Positions 1-5,492 of a stretch of 11,688 nt of DNA are shown one piece after another; position 1 is the first letter of the stretch; each line of letters starts with the position of its first letter. The DNA comes from Patescibacteria group bacterium. GTDB taxonomy: Bacteria > Patescibacteriota > Minisyncoccia > Phycocordibacterales > UBA6065. The stretch is from the NCBI GenBank assembly GCA_028866595.1, contig JAGWHV010000023.1:1-11688 (forward strand). The letters run 5' to 3'. The notes below the pieces were generated by a model. It was not told where the DNA came from. It did no database searches and saw nothing but the letters and a program-made list of their open reading frames with translations. The position numbers were made by a program, and so were the translations under genes.

Positions 1-29
1 ATCGACAGAGATCGTTTTTCTTTTATAAG

Positions 30-62
30 AAAAGCCGCCAGAGATTTGTTCTGACGGCTTTT
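30..62 (-). terminator. Rho-independent terminator of the mraY unit
   Basis: A 13-base-pair stem (30-42 with 50-62) encloses the 7-base loop 43-49. Read on the minus strand, the single imperfect position is a G-U wobble. Read on the plus strand it becomes a C-A mismatch, so the hairpin is better formed in minus-strand RNA. The stem ends in a run of T on the minus strand, and more T/A-rich sequence follows (15-29). It lies about 90 bases past the stop of the last minus-strand gene. It could also stop transcription entering from the left on the plus strand. Confidence 0.75.
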
Positions 63-154
63 CCGTTTGAATTTCCCTCTTGCGAGGGCTCTGCCAAAAG
101 GCGTTTGTATCGGAAGTGTACCCCACTCTCGTCCCGGCGGTCAAGCTTTCATGT
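63..154. other. Short intergenic spacer with a minor hairpin
   Basis: This spacer lies between the terminator and the end of the Ate-like gene. It contains a small 5-base-pair stem (CCCTC 75-79 with GAGGG 84-88, loop TTGC) and no T run. I see no gene here. It is probably the 3' untranslated region of the minus-strand transcript. Confidence 0.4.
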
Positions 155-808
155 CTATCGAAGTATCTCTTTGAGAGGAGCGAGGTCCGTTTGCCAGTGC
201 TCGCCGTCGAACCATTCGCCGCCTTTGAATTGGAGTTTGTATGTGTCCGTCGGCCGCGACAGCGATCCGAGATACATGTAGTCTTTACCGAGCTTCTTGG
301 CCCACTCGATAGCCATTGTCATCATGCCGAGGCCGCGGGACGATTCGCGGGGGTCTTCGAAATAGAAAGGATAGCTGTAGTGGATGATATGGTCGCCTTT
401 GTAAGCGATGACATAGCCGATGACGGATCCATCGCGGGCGTCGGAGAATACGAAGAGCTTGTTGAAATTGCTTTTGTCGGCATTCGTGAATATCTCGCGG
501 ACTTTGTTGGCGGTAAAGACGTTGTCGCCGAACTTTTCATAGAAATCTTTGGCCATCTTGCCGATCTTCCATGTGTAGCCGGCGTACGGTATGTCTCCGA
601 CCGACAGGCGGATGTGCTCGGCTTTGCGGAGGATACGGCGGTTCTCGCTCGAGAGCTCGAACTTGCCGAGATCGATGCGGAACGACCGCGTCTTGTTCAT
701 CACTCCTCTGTCGACGCGGGTGAGGATGTAGCCCTCGTCATACATCTTCTCGATGTTTTCGGGCGAGAAGTCGGATATCGTCTGCGTGTCCCAGTTGAGA
801 TATGCCAT
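155..808 (-). CDS. Ate/Bpt-like aminoacyl-tRNA-protein transferase homologue (GNAT fold)
   Basis: The protein has 217 residues. Its C-terminal half resembles the C domain of arginyl/leucyl-tRNA-protein transferases: FYFEDP at 148-153, then RGLGMMTMAIEWAKKLG at 158-174, YMYLG at 177-181, YKLQFK at 190-195 and a terminal FDGEHW at 200-205. The N-terminal part also matches the family pattern, with a GY near residue 26, RSFRIDLGKFELSSENRR at 41-58 and a basic segment after it. The paired cysteines usual in the Ate N domain are absent. Known relatives move an amino acid from a charged tRNA to a protein N-terminus; FemX/MurM wall enzymes share the fold. The gene starts 6 bases after the mraY stop with no ribosome binding site, which implies co-transcription and coupled translation. 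The fold assignment is fairly sure. The substrate is unknown, and a GNAT acetyltransferase is an alternative. Confidence 0.65.
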   Translation of the reverse strand: MAYLNWDTQTISDFSPENIEKMYDEGYILTRVDRGVMNKTRSFRIDLGKFELSSENRRILRKAEHIRLSVGDIPYAGYTWKIGKMAKDFYEKFGDNVFTANKVREIFTNADKSNFNKLFVFSDARDGSVIGYVIAYKGDHIIHYSYPFYFEDPRESSRGLGMMTMAIEWAKKLGKDYMYLGSLSRPTDTYKLQFKGGEWFDGEHWQTDLAPLKEILR

Positions 809-814
809 AGACGG

Positions 815-1948
815 TCAGTGAAGCCCTATCCAAACGCCGATAAGCACCATTGCGAGGTGGACTGCCCACATGCGCATGATCGTTTTTTCTTCGCTCCAGC
901 CTTTGAGCTCGAGGTGGTGGTGGAGCGGCGCCATCCGGAAAACGCGGCGGCCGAATATGTGCCGACCGATCGCTTGGATGACGACGGTTATCGCCTCGGC
1001 ATAGAACATGAAAGCGATGAAAGGCAGGACGATCATGTTATTCGTGGCCAGAGCGTCGATCGCGAGCAAGCCGCCGAGGCCGAGGCTGCCGACGTCGCCC
1101 ATCTGGAAGCGCGCCGGCTTGATATTGAAATAGGTATAGGTGATCAAGGAGCCTGCCGCCGTGGCGTTGAGGATAGCCATGGCGTCATAGCCAGATATCC
1201 ACGAGAGAAAAGCGAGGGCGCCGAATGTCGGGATGAGCATGCCGCCGGCGAGGCCGTCCATGCCGTCGGATATGTTCACGGCGTTCGCGGTGAACATGAC
1301 GACGACGATGATGATAGGCATGAGCCAGCCGTCGATCGACAGAAAACCATGGAAAGGCACGTATATGTCGCGCCACGTCGCGCCGAGTTTCCAATATATC
1401 CACCAGACGGCCACGGCGCCGGCGGCGAATTGGAGGAGGAGCTTTTCGTGGACAAGGACGCCGGTGCGCTGCTTCGAGCCGAATATGGTGACGGCCCGCT
1501 TGAATATCGTCCAAGGCAGGGTGATGACGAGCCAGACGCGGGCGAGCCAGCTCTTGTGGACGCGTATGAGCGTCATTGTCTGGGAAAGACTGCGCTGGCG
1601 GCGGACGCCGCCGAACAGATTGAGGAGATCATCGAACGCGCCGAGGGCGGCCGATATGAGCATGACGCCGATCGGCACCCAGGTGAAGCGGCGGTCCCAG
1701 TCAAAGAAATAGGTGATGACGGCGACGGTGACGATGACGAGCAGGCCGCCCATGATAGGCGTCGAGGCTTTGTCTTTGCGGGAATCGAGGCCGAGCGTCT
1801 TGTCGCCGAACGGTCGGCGGATGATGCCCCAGCGGCGGAGGAATTTGATGAGCAAAGGCGCCCACGCGAGGCTCGCGAGGCAGGCGGCGATAGCAAAGCC
1901 GATGATCGTCGTTAAACTATTGATCTGCACCGGGAGAAAGTCGGTCAT
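815..1948 (-). CDS. mraY: Phospho-N-acetylmuramoyl-pentapeptide transferase
   Basis: This integral membrane enzyme transfers phospho-MurNAc-pentapeptide from UDP to undecaprenyl phosphate, giving lipid I, the first membrane step of peptidoglycan synthesis. All family signatures are visible: KASTPIMGG at 60-68, the Asp pair D106-D107 in GAFDD, NISDGMDGLAGG with D228 and D231, FQMGDVGSLGLGG, and HHH at 343-345 in the last cytoplasmic loop. Many hydrophobic segments are present. The length is 377, near the usual 360. Oddly, the cytoplasmic stretch between the DD pair and the KLLLQ segment (about 115-165) is some 40 residues longer than I expect and includes a hydrophobic piece around 138-156. 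The start at 1948 is supported by a TATACT box 6 bases upstream. It is not embedded in a mur/fts cluster here. Identification is secure. Confidence 0.97.
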   Translation of the reverse strand: MTDFLPVQINSLTTIIGFAIAACLASLAWAPLLIKFLRRWGIIRRPFGDKTLGLDSRKDKASTPIMGGLLVIVTVAVITYFFDWDRRFTWVPIGVMLISAALGAFDDLLNLFGGVRRQRSLSQTMTLIRVHKSWLARVWLVITLPWTIFKRAVTIFGSKQRTGVLVHEKLLLQFAAGAVAVWWIYWKLGATWRDIYVPFHGFLSIDGWLMPIIIVVVMFTANAVNISDGMDGLAGGMLIPTFGALAFLSWISGYDAMAILNATAAGSLITYTYFNIKPARFQMGDVGSLGLGGLLAIDALATNNMIVLPFIAFMFYAEAITVVIQAIGRHIFGRRVFRMAPLHHHLELKGWSEEKTIMRMWAVHLAMVLIGVWIGLH

Positions 1949-1954
1949 GCCGGC

Positions 1955-1960
1955 AGTATA
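1955..1960 (-). promoter_or_regulatory. -10 box for mraY, probably leaderless transcript
   Basis: On the minus strand TATACT is followed by only 6 bases (GCCGGC) and then the mraY ATG. Normal spacing from a -10 box would put the RNA start at or next to the A of the start codon, so the message would be leaderless. No convincing -35 box and no Shine-Dalgarno are visible. The box lies in the 39-base gap after the preceding gene. Confidence 0.55.
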
Positions 1961-1987
1961 CGATTTTTGCCGCGTTTAGGCGAGGCG

Positions 1988-2773
1988 TTACGCGAGGAAT
2001 TTGAGGCGCCGGATGGAGATTTCTTTCGCTCCTCGGGCGCTCTCGAACGTGTAGTTCGCGCTGCCGGTCTCGCCTTTTTCTTTCCATGCGCCGCCAAGGA
2101 TGTCGCTTTCATGGACGAGTATGTCGCCTTCGCGGACGCCGTGGCCCGTGGCGCCGTCGGATGGCCACGCATAGGAATGGGCATAGGTGATGCGGATGTC
2201 GCCGAGCGTGCCTTCGCCTTGCTCGGTGCCGGTCACGACCATCATGTGATTGTATGTGCCGTCTTTGCCAGTGCCAAGAAAGACGATGATGTCGCCGGGC
2301 CGGGCCTCGAGAGGCGTGATAGCGAAACTATTGCGCTCATTTGCGAACGTGCTCACGCCCATGTTCTCGGCCGGCCGCAGACGAGCGACCATCGAGCCGA
2401 TGAAGCCCTGACGGTTCGACTTGATAGAGGAGGCGAGCGAACGGCCGCGCTTCTCATGAGCGAGAGCATCGAGAACGTGATAGGCGAAGCCGGAGCAATC
2501 GACGCCCAGGTCGTGGTTCGCGATGAATTCTTTGAGCTTGTCCGTCGAGAGACCGTTCACGTCGACTCGCTCGTGGAGGGCGTCGATGAGCGCCTCTTCG
2601 GCGATCTCCTGGGGCGAGCCCTTGCCTTTGAGGACGCGGAGCTGGCTCTTTGTCCGGCGGCGGCGGTTATTGAAATACGGGCACGAGGGCTTGGTCCCGA
2701 TCGGCAGGGCGAGATAGAGGTTTATGGTCTCGCGGGCTTTGCCGTCGAGCTTGTGGGCGATCACCGGATACAT
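1988..2773 (-). CDS. Putative NlpC/P60-like cysteine peptidase or amidase
   Basis: The protein has 261 residues and no signal peptide or membrane segment. The C-terminal two thirds carry an NlpC/P60 (C40)-like pattern: GVDCSGF at 90-96 with candidate nucleophile C93, PGDIIVF at 159-165, YNHMMVV at 174-180 with H176, and YAHSY at 197-201 with a possible third catalytic H199. The N-terminal 85 residues (basic RRRR at 37-40, then a predicted helical segment) are unrecognised. Family members cut peptide bonds of peptidoglycan or act as amidases and transpeptidases. Without a secretion signal this one would act inside the cell or be exported by an unusual route. The start ATG overlaps the end of the ATP-grasp gene by 13 bases, so the two are probably translationally coupled. 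A CHAP-type amidase is the main alternative. Confidence 0.65.
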   Translation of the reverse strand: MYPVIAHKLDGKARETINLYLALPIGTKPSCPYFNNRRRRTKSQLRVLKGKGSPQEIAEEALIDALHERVDVNGLSTDKLKEFIANHDLGVDCSGFAYHVLDALAHEKRGRSLASSIKSNRQGFIGSMVARLRPAENMGVSTFANERNSFAITPLEARPGDIIVFLGTGKDGTYNHMMVVTGTEQGEGTLGDIRITYAHSYAWPSDGATGHGVREGDILVHESDILGGAWKEKGETGSANYTFESARGAKEISIRRLKFLA

Positions 2774-3999
2774 GATGAGATAAATTTTCCAAGGACGTCC
2801 AATTCGTTGTGGTCTTTCATTATACCTTCCGCCGCCTGGATTCGAAAAAGTTCTTTGTTATGAGCGGTATTCTCGTACTTTAGTACGATCAAGCCGCGAG
2901 CGCGGAGTCGGGCGACGTCTACGGAGTGCGGTCGGTCGGTGGCGCGCTTGACGATCTGGGCGGCCGCGAGGGGCCGGCGGCCCGAATCCGGCGATATGCG
3001 CAATGGCTCGCCAAGGAGGGCCATGACGTGATCTTCGAATATCGTCGGGGAAGAGCTGTCCGCGTTCGTCGCCGCCTGTGACTCGAACACCGCAGACGCT
3101 GGCTGGCGAGCGTTTATCTCGAGCAGGTACGTCTTTTTCACGGCGGGGTCATAGACGACATCGATGCCGAACAAACCCTTCCAGCCGGACTTTTTGAGGC
3201 GAGCGCCGACGGCCTGGGCGATCGAGGTCATCTCTACGCGCACGCCTTCATATCGCGACGCGGCGGCGAGCGCCCAGTCATTGCCTATCGTCGCGAAAGG
3301 CATGTCGGTGAAAGGCGCAAGGCCAGTGATCTGATAGCTTGGCTCTCCTATGACGACGCTTGCCGCATGACGCCCCGAGCCGATGACAGCATTCACCGTG
3401 AATACGGGGCCGTCTATGAAATCGGTGATGCGGCATTCGCGGTGGGGGAATTTCGTCCGCAGAGGCGCGAGCGCCTCTGCGGAGTCGATCACGTGCGTGC
3501 CTTGGCCCGTATGAGCGTGATTGAATTGAAGGACGAATCTCTTGCCGGCGTATTCGATCTCACTGACGGTCGCGAGGCAAAACGGCGGCAAAAGCCGCGC
3601 ATCATCCCCGAGCCAGCCGATCTGGGAGATCTTCTCTTCGACGGTCTTGGCGAGAAGCGCCGACGGGTTCAGGAGGCGCCAACCTTTCTCTGCGGCGAGC
3701 CTCTCTATGCGAAGTGTGTTCTGGAACACGATAATGTCGCCGCCGATGTCGTCGATGATCTTTTGCGCGTCCGGCAGACAGAGGAGGTCGTACGTGTCGA
3801 GATCGCCCTTGTGCGGCGCGTCGCCGCTCGCTATGAGCCGGACGAAGTCACCGTATCGATCTCTGGCTTCGCGGCCGTAGGCGGTATCGTTCGATATGAT
3901 GAAGTAGCCGGCCGCGCCGTGTATTCCCGGCTTCATTCCGAGCGCCCTCTCGATGTCTCGGGTCACGTATATGAGGGGCTTTTTGAGGTTTATGGCCAT
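2761..3999 (-). CDS. ATP-grasp family carboxylate-amine ligase
   Basis: From the ATG at 3999 the protein has 412 residues. ATP-grasp enzymes join a carboxylate to an amine through an acyl-phosphate. Visible elements are a nucleotide-loop-like HTGQGT at 163-168 after the FVLQF strand, and the metal-binding strand GLFGIDVVYD followed by YLLEINARQPAS with E294 and N296. The N-terminal region and the last 80 residues are not recognisable to me. The substrate cannot be read from the sequence; possibilities include peptide ligation in envelope or amino-acid metabolism. Upstream in-frame starts exist at 4008 (ATG) and 4026 (GTG), but a TATACT box at 4014-4009 makes 3999 the likelier start, leaving almost no leader. 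The gene overlaps the downstream peptidase gene by 13 bases. Confidence 0.75.
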   Translation of the reverse strand: MAINLKKPLIYVTRDIERALGMKPGIHGAAGYFIISNDTAYGREARDRYGDFVRLIASGDAPHKGDLDTYDLLCLPDAQKIIDDIGGDIIVFQNTLRIERLAAEKGWRLLNPSALLAKTVEEKISQIGWLGDDARLLPPFCLATVSEIEYAGKRFVLQFNHAHTGQGTHVIDSAEALAPLRTKFPHRECRITDFIDGPVFTVNAVIGSGRHAASVVIGEPSYQITGLAPFTDMPFATIGNDWALAAASRYEGVRVEMTSIAQAVGARLKKSGWKGLFGIDVVYDPAVKKTYLLEINARQPASAVFESQAATNADSSSPTIFEDHVMALLGEPLRISPDSGRRPLAAAQIVKRATDRPHSVDVARLRARGLIVLKYENTAHNKELFRIQAAEGIMKDHNELDVLGKFISSCIR

Positions 4000-4008
4000 C
4001 GTATCCAT

Positions 4009-4016
4009 AGTATACT
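4009..4016. promoter_or_regulatory. Symmetric divergent -10 region (AGTATACT)
   Basis: The perfect palindrome AGTATACT presents TATACT on both strands. On the minus strand, 9 bases separate it from the ATG of the ATP-grasp gene (3999). On the plus strand, 13 bases separate it from the rsmI ATG (4030). One melted segment could therefore serve both genes, giving very short leaders on each side. No strong -35 box is visible in either direction. The two starts are only 30 bases apart, so any promoters must overlap. Confidence 0.55.
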
Positions 4017-4029
4017 GGACGAACACGCT

Positions 4030-4695
4030 ATGGCTACTTTATACATAGTCGCAACGCCGATAGGCAATCTCGAGGACATCACTCTCCGGGCGATCCGCAT
4101 CTTGAAAGAGGTCGCGGTCGTATTCTGCGAGGATACGCGGACGTCGCGGGTGCTCTTTTCTAAGTATGATATTAAGACGCCGACCGAGAGCTTCCACGCC
4201 CAGAGCCCGCTCTCCAAGATCGATCGCGTCATCGAATTGCTCAAGGAGGGCAAGGACATCGCTCTCGTGACGGATGCGGGGACGCCGGGTATATCCGATC
4301 CCGGCATGGTCCTCGTTTCAGAAGTGCGAAGCCGCGCGCCCGAGGTCATCGTCGCCGCCGTGCCAGGACCGTCGGCGCTTACCGCCGCGGTGTCGATTGC
4401 GGGCAAACCTCTCCACGAGTTCGTATTCCTCGGATTTCTACCGCACAAAAAAGGCAGGCAGACTCTTTTCGATGAGATACGGGCGGGGGAGAGGCCGTAT
4501 GTTTTCTATGAATCGCCTCACCGGATAGAAAAGACGCTCGAATCGCTCAAAGGCATGCCAAAGACAGTAACGATCCTCCGCGAGCTCACCAAGATGCACG
4601 AGTCGTATGTTTCTGGCACAGCGGAGGAAGTGCTCGCGTCTTTCAGAAACAATCCCGGCACGCTCCGAGGCGAATTCGTAGTGATCGTGAGTTAG
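4030..4695 (+). CDS. rsmI: 16S rRNA (cytidine-1402-2'-O)-methyltransferase, short form
   Basis: RsmI uses S-adenosylmethionine to 2'-O-methylate C1402 in the decoding centre of 16S rRNA. The whole tetrapyrrole-methylase-type core is clear: ATPIGNLEDITLRA at 8-21, CEDTRTS at 33-39, TDAGTPGISDPG at 81-92, then VPGPSALTAA, FLGFLP, YESPHRI and RELTKMHE. The product has 221 residues, against about 280 in E. coli; the small C-terminal helical domain is missing, and the reading ends naturally at TAG. The frame stays open far upstream (to 3367), but that stretch is antisense to the ATP-grasp gene. The family start MATLYIVATPIGNL fixes the ATG at 4030. There is no clear Shine-Dalgarno. Confidence 0.95.
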   Translation: MATLYIVATPIGNLEDITLRAIRILKEVAVVFCEDTRTSRVLFSKYDIKTPTESFHAQSPLSKIDRVIELLKEGKDIALVTDAGTPGISDPGMVLVSEVRSRAPEVIVAAVPGPSALTAAVSIAGKPLHEFVFLGFLPHKKGRQTLFDEIRAGERPYVFYESPHRIEKTLESLKGMPKTVTILRELTKMHESYVSGTAEEVLASFRNNPGTLRGEFVVIVS

Positions 4696-4707
4696 GCGAT
4701 AGCGCCG

Positions 4708-4734
4708 CCCGCGGCCGCCCGAGGCGGCCGCGGG
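4708..4734. other. Perfect GC-rich hairpin after rsmI
   Basis: CCCGCGGCCGCC (4708-4719) and GGCGGCCGCGGG (4723-4734) form a perfect 12-base-pair, all-GC stem with the triloop CGA, 12 bases past the rsmI stop. No T run follows on either strand, so it is not a standard terminator. The -35 box of the next promoter begins 4 bases later. It may protect the rsmI 3' end, pause polymerase or insulate the two units. Confidence 0.6.
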
Positions 4735-4738
4735 CTGA

Positions 4739-4766
4739 TTGACTTTTACACCTGAAATGGTATGAT
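4739..4766 (+). promoter_or_regulatory. Sigma-70-type promoter for the zinc-ribbon gene
   Basis: TTGACT (4739-4744) is separated by 16 bases from TATGAT (4761-4766), which has an extended -10 TG at 4758-4759. The predicted RNA start is near 4773, about 13 bases before the ATG at 4786. Because the -10 box covers the upstream in-frame ATGs at 4762 and 4765, those cannot be the translation start of this transcript. Confidence 0.75.
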
Positions 4767-4785
4767 GTTTTTGGCACCCTACACC

Positions 4786-4947
4786 ATGATCACCAAGCTC
4801 ATCACCCTTCTGGTCGAAACCCAGCGCTGCACCGACTGCGGCCGCACGAAACCGCGGTGCACGTCATTCAAGACCGGCTATAACGTGTGCCGGAAGTGCG
4901 TGGGCATCCGCAACAGCGGGAGGATCCTTTCTCACTTGAAGAACTGA
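4786..4947 (+). CDS. 53-residue zinc-ribbon protein
   Basis: This small protein has two CxxC knuckles, C15-C18 (CTDCG) and C35-C38 (CRKC), plus C25 between them, the layout of a single zinc ribbon. The start of the motif, CTDCGRTKP followed by a Phe, resembles the small zinc module found next to HNH nucleases, but no HNH residues follow and the protein ends in a basic tail. It may bind nucleic acid or a protein partner; the function is unknown. The ATG at 4786 is chosen because the promoter -10 box overlaps the longer in-frame starts. It has its own promoter and a strong terminator directly after the TGA, so it is a single-gene unit. There is no Shine-Dalgarno. Confidence 0.7.
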   Translation: MITKLITLLVETQRCTDCGRTKPRCTSFKTGYNVCRKCVGIRNSGRILSHLKN

Positions 4948-4950
4948 CCG

Positions 4951-4979
4951 CCGCCTGACCTAAGGCGGTTTTTTTATTT
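4951..4979 (+). terminator. Rho-independent terminator of the zinc-ribbon gene
   Basis: CCGCCT (4951-4956) pairs perfectly with AGGCGG (4963-4968) across a 6-base loop. A run of seven T (4969-4975) and ATTT follow immediately. It begins 4 bases past the stop codon. This is a textbook terminator. Confidence 0.92.
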
Positions 4980-5009
4980 CATCATCGCCAGGCCTGTGCA
5001 CAACCGGTC

Positions 5010-5038
5010 TAGACAATATCGCCGCTGCGGAGTATTCT
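5010..5038 (+). promoter_or_regulatory. Promoter for the 89-residue basic protein
   Basis: TAGACA (5010-5015), one mismatch from the ideal -35, is followed after 17 bases by TATTCT (5033-5038). The predicted RNA start is near 5045, giving a leader of about 84 bases, by far the longest in the window. The two strongest candidate promoters in the window both serve small single-gene units (4786 and 5129). Confidence 0.6.
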
Positions 5039-5046
5039 GTGCCGGT

Positions 5047-5092
5047 CATGACGCGTTTGTCGTGATGCGCTTCCGAGGGACGATCGCCCTCG
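5047..5092 (+). promoter_or_regulatory. Structured 5' leader with two hairpins
   Basis: Inside the predicted leader, CATGACG (5047-5053) can pair with CGTGATG (5061-5067) except for one central G-G mismatch. CGAGGG (5074-5079) pairs perfectly with CCCTCG (5087-5092) around a 7-base loop. The 3' arm of the second hairpin is also complementary to the GAGG of the Shine-Dalgarno downstream, so an alternative fold could hide it. No known riboswitch class is recognised. Confidence 0.35.
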
Positions 5093-5115
5093 AAAACGCC
5101 AAACTAGCACCCTCC

Positions 5116-5121
5116 AGAGGA
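5116..5121 (+). promoter_or_regulatory. Shine-Dalgarno of the 89-residue protein
   Basis: AGAGGA ends 7 bases before the ATG at 5129, an ideal spacing. It is the only convincing ribosome binding site I found before any gene in this window. CCTC at 5111-5114 sits directly beside it and could pair weakly with it. Confidence 0.75.
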
Positions 5122-5128
5122 ATCAGTT

Positions 5129-5398
5129 ATGCGCAGAATGTTCAGTCGTCGTCGTGAACAAGACAACAGCGACAAAGCTGTTCGTAAGATCGTCGCGGGC
5201 TTGAAGAACGAGCTCGCGGAGATCGAATCTGAACTCAAGCAGACTGGGATCGGGATGGCCCGAACCATGAAGCTTCGGACTCGCCGCGAGGAGATCCGGG
5301 ATGATATCCAGGATATCCTTCGCCGGCAGGCCGAGCGGGATTGCCCGCAGGCCGAGGTCGCTCTGCCTCACGCTCACGACGAAATGGCGGTGGCCTAG
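5129..5398 (+). CDS. Small basic, helical hypothetical protein (89 residues)
   Basis: I do not recognise a family. The protein opens with a strongly basic stretch (MRRMFSRRREQ), then residues 15-72 are rich in Lys, Arg, Glu, Leu and Ile with heptad-like spacing, suggesting one or two long helices or a coiled coil. The end, from about 73 on, is less ordered and His/Ala rich. There is no signal peptide and no membrane segment. A good promoter, Shine-Dalgarno and terminator bracket the frame, which argues strongly that it is real despite the lack of homology evidence. A basic helical protein of this size could bind RNA, DNA or the ribosome, but that is a guess. Confidence 0.72.
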   Translation: MRRMFSRRREQDNSDKAVRKIVAGLKNELAEIESELKQTGIGMARTMKLRTRREEIRDDIQDILRRQAERDCPQAEVALPHAHDEMAVA

Positions 5399-5409
5399 TC
5401 ACCGACTAG
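5395..5409 (+). other. Small hairpin overlapping the stop codon
   Basis: CTAGTC (5395-5400) and GACTAG (5404-5409) form a perfect 6-base-pair stem with loop ACC. The TAG stop of the 89-residue gene lies within the left arm. There is no T run, so it does not terminate by itself; the true terminator is 26 bases further on. Confidence 0.4.
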
Positions 5410-5434
5410 ACCCCAGCTGAAAAACCTCTATCGT

Positions 5435-5475
5435 GGCCGCGCCGGACAAAGTCCGGCGCGGCCTCTCCTTTTTTA
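5435..5475 (+). terminator. Rho-independent terminator before the TraG-like ATPase gene
   Basis: A perfect 13-base-pair stem (5435-5447 with 5451-5463, loop AAA) is followed by TCTCC and six T (5469-5474). It separates the 89-residue gene from the ATPase gene, so the ATPase needs its own promoter. The 5-base gap before the T run may lower its efficiency. Confidence 0.85.
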
Positions 5476-5478
5476 TGC

Positions 5479-5484
5479 CATAAT
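5479..5484 (+). promoter_or_regulatory. Candidate -10 box for the ATPase gene
   Basis: CATAAT lies 8 bases before the ATG at 5493, giving a predicted RNA start about 2 bases ahead of the start codon, an almost leaderless message. The -35 position falls inside the terminator stem and matches poorly. The strong terminator just upstream makes some local promoter necessary. Confidence 0.45.
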
Positions 5485-5492
5485 AAAGCCGT

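Noticed and set aside
80..1915. A 611-codon open frame on the plus strand
   Set aside because: It is entirely antisense to mraY and the Ate-like gene, has a low-complexity Asp/Glu/Arg/Ala composition and matches no family. It arises because codon use in the real genes leaves few stops on the opposite strand.
1949..1987. Possible terminator after the peptidase gene
   Set aside because: A CGCGT/ACGCG pair can be drawn, but the loop is long and no T run follows on the minus strand. Read-through into mraY therefore remains possible.
1967..2863. A 298-codon plus-strand frame opposite the peptidase gene
   Set aside because: It has no recognisable motif, whereas the minus-strand frame carries the NlpC/P60-like Cys and His motifs and overlaps its neighbour in operon fashion.
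3367..4029. N-terminal extension of rsmI by 221 codons
   Set aside because: The frame is open by chance through the antisense of the ATP-grasp gene. Family length and the MATLYIVATPIGNL opening place the start at 4030.
4762..4785. Longer start for the zinc-ribbon gene
   Set aside because: The upstream ATGs lie inside or directly at the -10 box, so they would not be present in the transcript.
4948..5128. Possible tRNA or known small RNA in the longest intergenic stretch
   Set aside because: No cloverleaf or known RNA family pattern is visible. The terminator, promoter and leader hairpins account for the structure.
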